NCBI RefSeq assembly: GCF_000711895.1
Contig: NZ_JONO01000040.1
Location: forward strand, 1-46,956
Direction: 5' to 3'
DNA length: 46,956 bases
Source of the DNA: Photorhabdus australis DSM 17609
Lineage (GTDB): Bacteria; Pseudomonadota; Gammaproteobacteria; Enterobacterales; Enterobacteriaceae
In this document: piece by piece, positions 9,662-17,106 of the stretch
How positions within the stretch are numbered: the stretch's first letter is position 1
Layout of the letters: each line of letters begins with the position of its first letter
Program-made: the position numbers and the translations under genes
The notes under the pieces: generated by a model
What the model was told of the DNA's origin: nothing
The model's database searches: none
Seen by the model: the letters and a program-made list of their open reading frames with translations, nothing else

Positions 9662-10240
9662 TTATCTAACTGGATTGAAAGTGATTAGCACCTGATCGGT
9701 ACTGACATTCTCTCCCACTGCTACATCTATTTTTTGAATTAAATATTTTCCTGGAGAGTAAAGCGTTATAACCATTTTCATGGCTTCTATACGTAATAAC
9801 GGTTGTTTATCTTCTACAATACTGTTTTCAGAAACAAGAATCTCTAATACATTTGCTGGCATAGGGGATGACAATATATTGCCATCTTGATGCGGCTTAA
9901 TGGATTTGTTTTTCCATGAATTTCCCGTATCTAAAACTATTGCTCGATGGCTTCCCGCATAATCGATAAGAAAGTCATTTGATGAGTTGCGTTTTAATAA
10001 AATAGTTTCTCGAATACCGTCAATCTTTATTCTTAATCGTATTGTATCGCTTGATATATGTTGCACATCTTCTAACTTGAGTTCACATGAAATGCCTTGA
10101 GTATCATTCCATTGCGCTTGGTAGAGATTAGAACCAAGGTTATTAATTGTTGTACTGACTTGGTTTAATTCACTTTCTACGACACCGTTTAGTAATGTTG
10201 ATATTGTTGATGATACAGAGCTTGGATCTGTATTACGCAT
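9662..10240 (-). CDS. Biotin carboxyl carrier protein subunit of an acyl-CoA carboxylase
   Basis: A biotinyl domain fills the C-terminal 70 residues. It carries the biotin attachment motif EAMKM, where Lys receives biotin, preceded by SSPMPANVLEILV in place of the usual APMPG loop. The N-terminal half looks like the BT linker region of fused carboxylase alpha chains (KIDGIRETILLKR). So an alpha chain that is one polypeptide in many bacteria is split in two here. I chose the ATG at 10240 because AGAGGG lies 6 bases upstream. An ATG at 10264 overlaps the preceding stop codon as ATGA and is also possible. It should be biotinylated by the host ligase and carry carboxybiotin from the biotin carboxylase to the carboxyltransferase. 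Confidence 0.85.
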   Translation of the reverse strand: MRNTDPSSVSSTISTLLNGVVESELNQVSTTINNLGSNLYQAQWNDTQGISCELKLEDVQHISSDTIRLRIKIDGIRETILLKRNSSNDFLIDYAGSHRAIVLDTGNSWKNKSIKPHQDGNILSSPMPANVLEILVSENSIVEDKQPLLRIEAMKMVITLYSPGKYLIQKIDVAVGENVSTDQVLITFNPVR

Positions 10241-10260
10241 ATGCAGCCCTCTTTGTTGAC

Positions 10261-11739
10261 TCATTTCCAACTGCTATTTCGTTGAATCCATGGCGATGTT
10301 GGTCTATGTGTATCCGAATGTGTTTGCACATCAGGAATAAGATTTAAATACAGAGCCAAGGCGGTAATTGCATGTATTGCCAGAGCTTTTCGCTGGGGTA
10401 GGGAATGGGTATTTTCAATTGTCTTACCGATAGAAAGATCGTAATTGCCTTGGTTGAATGATTGATTGCCTATCAACCAACGATGTACTGCGAGATTAGT
10501 ACTAAAACCCGCAATAACCAGTTCACCCAGCACCTGCCGCGACCGCTTTAAAGTTTGCTCACGAGTGGCACCGGAAACAATGAGCTTGAGGCATAAGCTA
10601 TCAAATAGAGGTGACATCTTAGCGCCCAGATGTATCCCTGAATCGATACGTATACCCGGTCCTTCAGGGACACGATAATCCAAAACTTCTCCACCATTTG
10701 GTAGAAAATCCCCATGGGCATCTTCTGCACAAATACGAAATTCAATTGCATGACCTGAGAAATGAATGTCCTGCTGAGTCAGTGTCAAAGGCTGATTTGA
10801 TGCTGAATAAATCATGTGTTCAACGATATCTATACCTGTTATCACTTCAGTGACAGGATGCTCAACCTGGATGCGGGCATTCATCTCAATGAAATAAAAA
10901 TTGCCTTCTTTATCAAGCAAGAATTCGACCGTACCTGCACTGTCATATCCTACCTGATGAGCAACCGCCAACGCGGCAGTATGAAGTTTTTCATATTGAA
11001 TCTCTGTCAGGCCGGGGGCGGGCGCTTCTTCAACAATTTTTTGCCGTCGGCGTTGCACGCTACACTCACGAGTTCCAAGATGTAAAATTTTTCCGTATCG
11101 GTCAGCTAATATCTGAACTTCTATATGACGGACATCTTCTCCCAGGAATTTCTCAAGATAGACTCGATTGTTGCCAAATGCCCAGAGAGACTCTTGCCTG
11201 ACTTCCTCATAAGAGGTGATAAAGTCTTCCGGTTGATCTACCACTCGAATCCCACGTCCGCCGCCGCCATGGGCGGCCTTAATCAACAGTGGATAACCCA
11301 GATTATTTGCCAAAATCATCGCCGCATTGGCGTCGACATCAATTTGCATACCGGGAATAATGGGGATCTTAGCCTGTTCTGCCGCTGAGCGAGCAGCAAT
11401 TTTGTCACCTGTCTGGCGGATAACTGAGCTATTAGGGCCGATAAAAATTAAGTTCGCCTTAACACAGGCGTCAGCGAAATCAGCGTTTTCTGCAAGAGGG
11501 CCATATCCCGGTGCTACGGCATCTACCTTGCAAGCTAGTGCGACGTTAATCACCGTCGTGATAAGCGTTTCAGGGATCCATGCGTCAACTCTTACCGCCT
11601 GATCAGCAACATGGACAAATTCTGCATTATCATCGTCTGCACTGTAAATCACGGTGGTACTAATATCCATTAGCTGACATGTACGTATGAAACGCAGGGC
11701 GATTTCTCCTCTGCAACAGATAAGTACATGGCGGATCAT
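10261..11739 (-). CDS. Biotin carboxylase subunit of an acyl-CoA carboxylase
   Basis: A 492-residue ATP-grasp biotin carboxylase. It contains the glycine-rich ATP loop HGGGGRGIRVV, the HIEVQIL and RECSVQRRRQK segments, and FIEMNARIQVEHPVTE with the metal-binding Glu and catalytic Arg. It carboxylates the biotin on the carrier protein using ATP and bicarbonate. The last 60 or so residues are an extension beyond the usual 445-residue core. The start ATG overlaps the stop of the HMG-CoA reductase gene (ATGA), with GAGG upstream, so translation is coupled. It is separate from housekeeping accC, which would normally sit with accB, and is dedicated to this operon. Confidence 0.93.
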   Translation of the reverse strand: MIRHVLICCRGEIALRFIRTCQLMDISTTVIYSADDDNAEFVHVADQAVRVDAWIPETLITTVINVALACKVDAVAPGYGPLAENADFADACVKANLIFIGPNSSVIRQTGDKIAARSAAEQAKIPIIPGMQIDVDANAAMILANNLGYPLLIKAAHGGGGRGIRVVDQPEDFITSYEEVRQESLWAFGNNRVYLEKFLGEDVRHIEVQILADRYGKILHLGTRECSVQRRRQKIVEEAPAPGLTEIQYEKLHTAALAVAHQVGYDSAGTVEFLLDKEGNFYFIEMNARIQVEHPVTEVITGIDIVEHMIYSASNQPLTLTQQDIHFSGHAIEFRICAEDAHGDFLPNGGEVLDYRVPEGPGIRIDSGIHLGAKMSPLFDSLCLKLIVSGATREQTLKRSRQVLGELVIAGFSTNLAVHRWLIGNQSFNQGNYDLSIGKTIENTHSLPQRKALAIHAITALALYLNLIPDVQTHSDTHRPTSPWIQRNSSWK

Positions 11740-12971
11740 AACGATGTATCCTCTGATGATGATTCAGTTGGCTTTACCGGGTTTATGCCTCGCCCCAATA
11801 CGGTATGGGCACGGGTGAATTCTCCCGCACTGACCGCTCCTGCAACGGAGATTTCACCAGCCAATGCGACTGCTGCTGTTATTTCAGCTAATTTACGAGC
11901 ATCATGAGTGCACCCAATCATGCTGAGGCACTCTTGCTGGATGGGGAGTTTAGTACCACCGCCAACTACACCAACAATAAGGTTGGGGATGGTCAAACTG
12001 GCGTTGAGATCTCCGTTATCAAGCACTTCAAAATGTGTGCAGGCATTTTTAAAAGAGACGGTAACAAAGGCAGGATCTTGCCCGCAGGCGATAAACATTG
12101 CGGTTAACGCATTAGCAACATGGATGTTTGGTGCTGTGGCGCCGCGTTGTGCAAGTAATGTGTTACATGCTAATAGAAATTGTTGCATGCGTAATGGCGT
12201 TGTACGTAATCGTTCTTTTACCAAACTATGAGGTATTCGGACACTTGCGGTAACATATCGGCCTTTAGCCTGATCACTGACAAAACGTTTATCTCCCCCT
12301 AATGTATTGAAATAGTGTGAAATAAGTTCGGGACATTCTTCCTGAATATAACGACAAACGGCCTCATTCGCCTTAGTCGCCATATTTAATCCCATCGCGT
12401 CACCTGTCTGGTAGGTAAATGCCAATCCGATTAAATTACCCTGAAATAGAGGGGAAACTTCCAGTAGTCGAGCGTAACGACTGGTGTTGTTGGCAACTAT
12501 TAAGATTTGCGACGTATGCTCTTGCAACCAGTTGGCAAATTTCAGCGCATCCTCCGCTCGGTGTAATACAACGGCAGATACTTTTGTCAAAGCGTTACCC
12601 AAAAAGCGATATGCTGGATTTGGTGTGTTTTGAACGGAATTCTCCTGACTCAGTATTTGGCAACCTCCGCTATCACTGATTAAATTCATTCCTCTGGAAA
12701 AAGAAGCAATCAAAGCGCCTTCTGTCGTCGCCAAAGGAATAGTAAACGTTCCTTTGGCTGATATGCCATTAATCAGAAACGGGCCAGCAATGCCCAAAGG
12801 AATTCCGACGTAACCAATCATATTTTCGCAGGTTCCTTTGGCTAACTCGGGTTCAATAGTTTTACCGGCAATATAGGGATAAGATTGCCCGGTTGTTTCG
12901 GAAAGCCAGGATAACCGTCGGCTTATCGATGCCTGACTATGGTCATCGTGTCGATCACGTGGAATGGCCAT
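11736..12971 (-). CDS. Hydroxymethylglutaryl-CoA reductase homologue
   Basis: About 411 residues from the ATG at 12971, which has AAGGA 9 bases upstream; the frame is open upstream to an alternative start at 13025. It has ENMIGYVGIPLGIAGP and the catalytic Glu in ATTEGALIAS (Glu84). It also has the catalytic Lys region LGGDKR, a cofactor-loop DAMGLNM, the catalytic Asp in GQDPA, VVGGGTKLPIQ and the catalytic His in RAHTVLGRG. All four catalytic positions are kept, so it is probably active. The motifs are nearer the class I/archaeal form than the degradative class II form. The reaction interconverts HMG-CoA and mevalonate with NAD(P)H. Enterobacteria use the MEP route for isoprenoids, so this gene between carboxylase subunits is unexpected. 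No HMG-CoA synthase, lyase or mevalonate kinase is in the window. Confidence 0.9.
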   Translation of the reverse strand: MAIPRDRHDDHSQASISRRLSWLSETTGQSYPYIAGKTIEPELAKGTCENMIGYVGIPLGIAGPFLINGISAKGTFTIPLATTEGALIASFSRGMNLISDSGGCQILSQENSVQNTPNPAYRFLGNALTKVSAVVLHRAEDALKFANWLQEHTSQILIVANNTSRYARLLEVSPLFQGNLIGLAFTYQTGDAMGLNMATKANEAVCRYIQEECPELISHYFNTLGGDKRFVSDQAKGRYVTASVRIPHSLVKERLRTTPLRMQQFLLACNTLLAQRGATAPNIHVANALTAMFIACGQDPAFVTVSFKNACTHFEVLDNGDLNASLTIPNLIVGVVGGGTKLPIQQECLSMIGCTHDARKLAEITAAVALAGEISVAGAVSAGEFTRAHTVLGRGINPVKPTESSSEDTSL

Positions 12972-12984
12972 AATTTTCATTCCT

Positions 12985-14490
12985 TCATAGTTGTATATTT
13001 GAATGCCGTCTGGCCGGATGGCCACTTATTTTGTCTCTTAGTATTTTGAAACTTGAAATAAGACGGTTACGCAGATGAGAAGCAGGGATTAGCCCTTCGA
13101 TGTAGGTTTTTTTTGCAGAATATGCAGCGCTAGCGTGGGCTTGACGATATTCTGTAATCAGAAATTCTCGCTGTTTTTCTGGCTCCTGGGCGGCTGCCAC
13201 AATTTTACGAAATATGATATTCACTGCGCCTTCTGGCCCCATGACAGAAATTTCGGCATCAGGCAGGGCATAAATGAAATCCGTGGCTCCCCGATTAGCC
13301 AATGTTGGATATGCTCCTCCATATGCTTTGCGCAATATAACAGCAACCTTCGGGATCGACGCTTCACAATAGGCGTGCATCAGCTTAGAACCAGCACCTA
13401 TTATGTTACCTTGTTCCTGCTGTTTTCCCGGTAAGTAGCCCGGTACATCGACTAATGTCAGTAAGGGGATACCAAACGCATCACATAAACGGACAAAACG
13501 AGCAGCCTTTTCTGAAGCATCAATATCTAAACAGCCCGCTAACCAATTAGGTTGATTGGCGACAATGCCGATGACATGTCCACCCAGACGAGCCAGACCA
13601 GTAATAATATTACGAGCATACAATTGCTGTATTTCAAGGAAAGTTTCTTTATCGACTATTTCTGCAATAACTTCCTTGACGTCGAAAGGAAGAGAGTTGT
13701 CATGAGGTACAATTTCCTCGATTCTGGGTGTTTCTCGTTGCCTTGCAGTAGAATCTGAAATAACGATAGGCGTTTCGGTATTATTCTGGGGAAGATAGGA
13801 TAATAAATGTCGTGTTAAAGATATTGCCTCCAACGCTGAATCGACCAGAAAGTGAGCCAGCCCGGTCTGACTTGCATGCATTAATCCGCCGCCTATATCT
13901 TCTTTACTGACATTTTCTCCGGTCGCTTGTTTAATCACAGCCGGGCCGGTTAAAAATAAAGTAGATTGTTTGTCAATCATTATTATGAAATCAGTGAGTG
14001 CAGGTGTGTAAGCCGCTCCGCCTATACAGTCGCCGAGTATTAATGATATTTGGGGAACAACGCCGGAAGCTTGCACTGTTTTGTAAAATACGTAACTGAA
14101 TTGGGAATTGGCATCAACCCCTTCATGTATGCGTAATCCAGATGATTGATTCAGTGCTATGATCGGCACGCCAGTGCGTAAAGCTAAATCTATGACTTTA
14201 CATATTTTTACGGCATGAATTCGGCTGGAACTGCCTCCCATAAACTGATTGTCATGACCATAAACAACCACTGGACGGCCATTGATGAATCCATATCCGG
14301 TAGATATCCCGTCTCCGGGTATTTTCTTTTGATCTGCGTTAAAGAGAATACAATCATGTTCTGCAAGCGCATCCAATTCTGAAAAGCTACCTGGATCAAG
14401 TAGATTTTCAATCAGAGTATAATTTGGGTTTGCGGGAGAGACTTCTTTTTGTTGATTAATAATACCGGTAGTGTCAGATAATTCAGGCAT
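12985..14490 (-). CDS. Acyl-CoA carboxylase carboxyltransferase (beta) subunit
   Basis: A 501-residue protein of the PccB/AccD5/MccB type. The N-terminal crotonase-like half has GGSSSRIHAVKI, SSGLRIHEGVD and DCIGGAAYTPALTDF. The C-terminal half has VDVPGYLPG, RKAYGGAYP and VMGPEGAVNI. It moves carboxyl from biotin to an acyl-CoA. In actinobacterial PccB/AccB enzymes the residue after YGGAY (Asp or Ile) helps select propionyl- or acetyl-CoA, as I recall; here it is Pro, so the substrate is open. It is the first gene of the operon, with GGAG 8 bases before its ATG and a good promoter upstream. Confidence 0.92.
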   Translation of the reverse strand: MPELSDTTGIINQQKEVSPANPNYTLIENLLDPGSFSELDALAEHDCILFNADQKKIPGDGISTGYGFINGRPVVVYGHDNQFMGGSSSRIHAVKICKVIDLALRTGVPIIALNQSSGLRIHEGVDANSQFSYVFYKTVQASGVVPQISLILGDCIGGAAYTPALTDFIIMIDKQSTLFLTGPAVIKQATGENVSKEDIGGGLMHASQTGLAHFLVDSALEAISLTRHLLSYLPQNNTETPIVISDSTARQRETPRIEEIVPHDNSLPFDVKEVIAEIVDKETFLEIQQLYARNIITGLARLGGHVIGIVANQPNWLAGCLDIDASEKAARFVRLCDAFGIPLLTLVDVPGYLPGKQQEQGNIIGAGSKLMHAYCEASIPKVAVILRKAYGGAYPTLANRGATDFIYALPDAEISVMGPEGAVNIIFRKIVAAAQEPEKQREFLITEYRQAHASAAYSAKKTYIEGLIPASHLRNRLISSFKILRDKISGHPARRHSNIQL

Positions 14491-14548
14491 GTAGTGACTC
14501 CGCTCGCATAACGAAACAAGATAACAAAATGAACCTTATCTGATTATG

Positions 14549-14577
14549 ATAATAGATCTCATGCGAACTAATCGCAA
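14549..14577 (-). promoter_or_regulatory. Sigma-70 promoter of the carboxylase/HMGR operon with possible operator
   Basis: Reading the minus strand, TTGCGA (14577-14572) is followed after 17 bases by TATTAT (14554-14549). Both match sigma-70 boxes well at ideal spacing, about 60 bases before the carboxyltransferase ATG. A short inverted repeat, GCGA-ACTAA-TCGC (14563-14575), overlaps the -35 box and spacer. That is a natural place for a repressor such as the adjacent MarR protein. The rest of the 236-bp gap up to 14726 shows only a distant 8-bp inverted pair (14634-14641 with 14699-14706). Confidence 0.6.
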
Positions 14578-14726
14578 GCTGTGTTATTAAGGATTTCGTT
14601 GATACAAATTTGTGCGCTGAATTTAGGTGTACGATGGACGCTCTCGCGGGTTAAATGAATTTTTTTCTCCATTTTGCTACATAAGGTATTTATTCGAGGC
14701 GTCCATTTCGTCAGATCCGTACTCGT

Positions 14727-15188
14727 TTATTCACTGTCCTCACTAGTCGCACTAGCTGCATTGATAATCTTGTCAAAAACGCGATCAACAATAGCCAGAT
14801 TTTCGTTAGGTTCGCCATCAAGTAATCGTGCTCTGATATTTCTTACGACAATTTCGGCTTGCTCGGCTAAATTACGCCCTTCATCAGTGAGGTAAAGCGC
14901 CTTAGCCCGTCGATCGGTAGGATCGTCTTTCCTAATCAGCAATCCCGCACCTTCTAGCTGATCGAGTAGCCTGACTAATGATTGTCCTTCAAGTCCCATA
15001 TGATCGGCTAAGGTGCGTTGACGCAGACCCTCTCCAAGTTTATTAATCAGCCAGAGCGGAGTTGTTGTCGCTTCGGATAAATTTAGTTTGCTCAGTTCCT
15101 CATCAGATACTTTACGCCACATCCTTGCGGCGCGTTGCAAACGTAGACAGAATGTATCGTCAGCCAGGGTTAGTAAACTTGTGTACAT
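14727..15188 (-). CDS. MarR/SlyA-family transcriptional regulator
   Basis: A 153-residue winged-helix protein. The recognition region is RTLADHMGLEGQSLVRLLDQLEGAGLLIRK. It is followed by the wing signature DPTDRRAKALYLTDEG, characteristic of the MarR family. Such proteins bind palindromes as dimers and usually release DNA on binding a small aromatic or acidic ligand. It sits immediately upstream of the carboxylase operon on the same strand and faces the plus-strand NRPS cluster on its other side, so it is the obvious candidate regulator of one or both. The ATG at 15188 has AAAAAGG 7 bases before it. Confidence 0.92.
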   Translation of the reverse strand: MYTSLLTLADDTFCLRLQRAARMWRKVSDEELSKLNLSEATTTPLWLINKLGEGLRQRTLADHMGLEGQSLVRLLDQLEGAGLLIRKDDPTDRRAKALYLTDEGRNLAEQAEIVVRNIRARLLDGEPNENLAIVDRVFDKIINAASATSEDSE

Positions 15189-15314
15189 CTTATTGCCTTT
15201 TTGTTTGGTGCTTATGTCCTGATGAGATCAGCTAGCCTGAGATAAATTTGCTAGCTATATATCGGAGTAAGCAGGAGCTCGTGAATCTATGGCAAGTCAT
15301 GCTCAGAAAATAGA

Positions 15315-15396
15315 TATACCCGTCATCTTTCAAGTTGCTTCTTTGTTGGCTGCGTTCACTTGCCGCCGCACTGCATCTTGAAATCTATTGGGTATA
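15315..15396. repeat. Shortened ERIC element (82 bp)
   Basis: Both ends match the full ERIC at 7975-8101 (TATACCCGTCATCTTTC at the left, CTATTGGGTATA at the right). The central part containing the CCCAG/CTGGGG core is missing, so about 45 bp have been lost. It lies between the MarR gene and the NRPS cluster. The 290 bases after it, to 15687, are very AT-rich without clear signals. Confidence 0.85.
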
Positions 15397-15687
15397 CTAA
15401 CGAGCAATAAGCATGCTTCTAACTTCAAAGTTATATCAAATATACCAAAGCGAGGGAAGAATAACACCACTTGTCCGAAAAATTAGTTACTTAATAATTC
15501 TCTTTTTTATGTAATTTACTCTTCAATATTAATAACAGAATATAGGTTTATATATCAGATAAAAATCAACCTAAAACCATGTTGTTATTTTTAAATAATG
15601 TAATAGTCGGGAAATATCATTCAAACTGTAATTTACTTTGTTGAAAATAGAAACTCTATAAAATGATAACTAAGAAAAGGACTAATC

Positions 15688-15858
15688 ATGAGAAAATTAT
15701 TTATAACGCCTGATATTATGAGTGTCAGTATGTCTTTTATTACACAACAGGAGATTGCTAAACATGAAAAATCGTTTTACCGCCCGATCTCCTTGGTAGG
15801 TGGGATCTTGGCAAATGAGACAGATAAATTGTTTTCTGAACGCAAAAAGAAAAACTGA
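15688..15858 (+). CDS. Small protein of 56 residues, unknown function
   Basis: The ATG at 15688 is preceded by AAAAGG at 7 bases, a strong ribosome site in a region where no other frame has one. The product starts MRKLFITPDIM and ends FSERKKKN, with no signal peptide or membrane segment. A stem-loop lies 20 bp after the stop codon, which supports a real transcription unit. It is the first gene on the plus strand ahead of the PhzF/NRPS genes. It could be a precursor peptide, a small regulator or a chance frame. The segment Y-R-P-x-x-L-x-G-G resembles leader motifs of modified peptides, but no modifying enzymes of that kind are nearby. Confidence 0.5.
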   Translation: MRKLFITPDIMSVSMSFITQQEIAKHEKSFYRPISLVGGILANETDKLFSERKKKN

Positions 15859-15877
15859 AGCATAGTATCCCGTATCG

Positions 15878-15906
15878 TAGCGAAATAAAAAAACGTTATT
15901 TCGCTA
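15878..15906 (+). terminator. Stem-loop after the small peptide gene
   Basis: TAGCGAAATAA and TTATTTCGCTA form a perfect 11-bp stem with a 7-base loop. An outer CATAG/CTATG pair (15861-15865 and 15908-15912) could extend it. There is no T-run after the stem, so intrinsic termination is uncertain. From 15913 to 16205 I see no gene or clear promoter. Confidence 0.45.
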
Positions 15907-16205
15907 TCTATGTTGTTGAATATCTGTTGTTGAATAAACCTGACATCATAAATACCTATCGATTGTAGATACACAGATTATTTCTTTTCTTTTGGCTTTT
16001 TAAGATCAGAAAATTGTATGTCACGTGATTTGTAAATGGGTACACTTATTATACAAACGGTGTATTTCAAAACTGTTTTGGTATTTTTGGCTCTGTATTT
16101 ATATGTGGACTCAGAGTAGCATGAAACCATGTAAATATGAGACTGACTATTTGTCATTCTTTTTGGGAACAGAATTTAAATTAATTCAGAAAAACAGGAA
16201 ATTCT

Positions 16206-17084
16206 ATGCCTAGTGTACCTTTCAAACAAGTTGACGTTTTTACTTCAAAACGATTCAAAGGAAATCCCGTTGCGGTTGTTATGGATGCTTCGGATCTTTC
16301 GACGGAACAAATGCAAAGTATCGCCAGTTGGACCAATCTTTCTGAGACCACTTTTGTTCTTCCAACAGTAGATACGGCGGCTGATTATCGGGTTCGCATA
16401 TTTACACCGGGAAGTGAGTTACCTTTTGCGGGTCATCCTACCATTGGTACCGCACATGCATTGCTTGAAGCTGGTGTTATCTCAGTAACAGATGGGCGTT
16501 TAATTCAGGAGTGCAGCGCAGGCTTGATCACGCTAAATGTCAGTGAAATGGAAAATGGTGAACGGTCAATCTCATTCGAGTTACCAGAGCCGAAAATCAC
16601 GTTACTTAGCAGAGAACAAGTAAATCGCCTTGAAAATATTCTTGGTTGTTCGATCAATGATGAATTAACGCCAGCATTAGTCGATGTTGGCGCCAGATGG
16701 ATAGTTGCCTGTACTTCTGATGCGGAAACAGTGCTCGCTACACAACCCGATTTCAGCCGCTTAAAAGATCACGACATTGAAATGAATTGCACTGGAATTT
16801 GTATCTATGGTTCATACCCGGAAGGCATGGAGGCGCACATTGAAGTTCGTTCTTTTGCGCCTGCTTGTGGTGTAAATGAAGATCCGGTTTGTGGTGGTGG
16901 AAATGGCAGCGTTGCGGCGTTTATGCGTCACCATCATGTTATGGCACCAGAAGGGGTGGATGTGATCTCTTCACAGGGCGTAAAACTGGGTCGTGATGGG
17001 TTGTTGTCGCTCGTTCAGCGTGGAGGCAAGATTTTCGTAGGCGGAAGTGCTGTTACCTGTATTGACGGCACAATTGCATTCTAA
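16206..17084 (+). CDS. PhzF-family isomerase-like protein
   Basis: A 292-residue protein with the PhzF/DAP-epimerase fold signatures: VDVFTSKRFKGNPVAVV at the N-terminus, NLSETTFVL holding the catalytic Glu, FTPGSELPFAGHPTIGTAHAL, and EDPVCGGGNGSVAAF near the C-terminus. PhzF itself isomerises dihydro-3-hydroxyanthranilate, but this broad family is found in many biosynthetic clusters with unknown substrates. No other phenazine genes are present, so a phenazine role is unlikely. The ATG has AGGA 6 bases upstream. NRPS1 starts 22 bp after its stop, so the two are very probably co-transcribed. Confidence 0.9.
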   Translation: MPSVPFKQVDVFTSKRFKGNPVAVVMDASDLSTEQMQSIASWTNLSETTFVLPTVDTAADYRVRIFTPGSELPFAGHPTIGTAHALLEAGVISVTDGRLIQECSAGLITLNVSEMENGERSISFELPEPKITLLSREQVNRLENILGCSINDELTPALVDVGARWIVACTSDAETVLATQPDFSRLKDHDIEMNCTGICIYGSYPEGMEAHIEVRSFAPACGVNEDPVCGGGNGSVAAFMRHHHVMAPEGVDVISSQGVKLGRDGLLSLVQRGGKIFVGGSAVTCIDGTIAF

Positions 17085-17106
17085 GTTATTGTCTAAGGAT
17101 GAAATA

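Noticed and set aside
15688-15858. Lasso-peptide precursor in the small gene
   Set aside because: Y-x-P ... L ... G ... T loosely resembles a lasso leader, but spacing is off, the would-be core starts with Asp and is Lys-rich, and no lasso cyclase or protease genes are nearby.
15777-15974. 65-codon open frame on the minus strand
   Set aside because: It covers the stem-loop and the opposite strand of the small gene; no ribosome site.
16025-16213. 62-codon open frame rich in Trp and Cys before the PhzF gene
   Set aside because: No ribosome site, odd composition typical of AT-rich intergenic DNA, and it overlaps the PhzF start.
16206-17084. Phenazine biosynthesis locus
   Set aside because: Only a PhzF-family protein is present; no phzA-E or phzG relatives are in the window.
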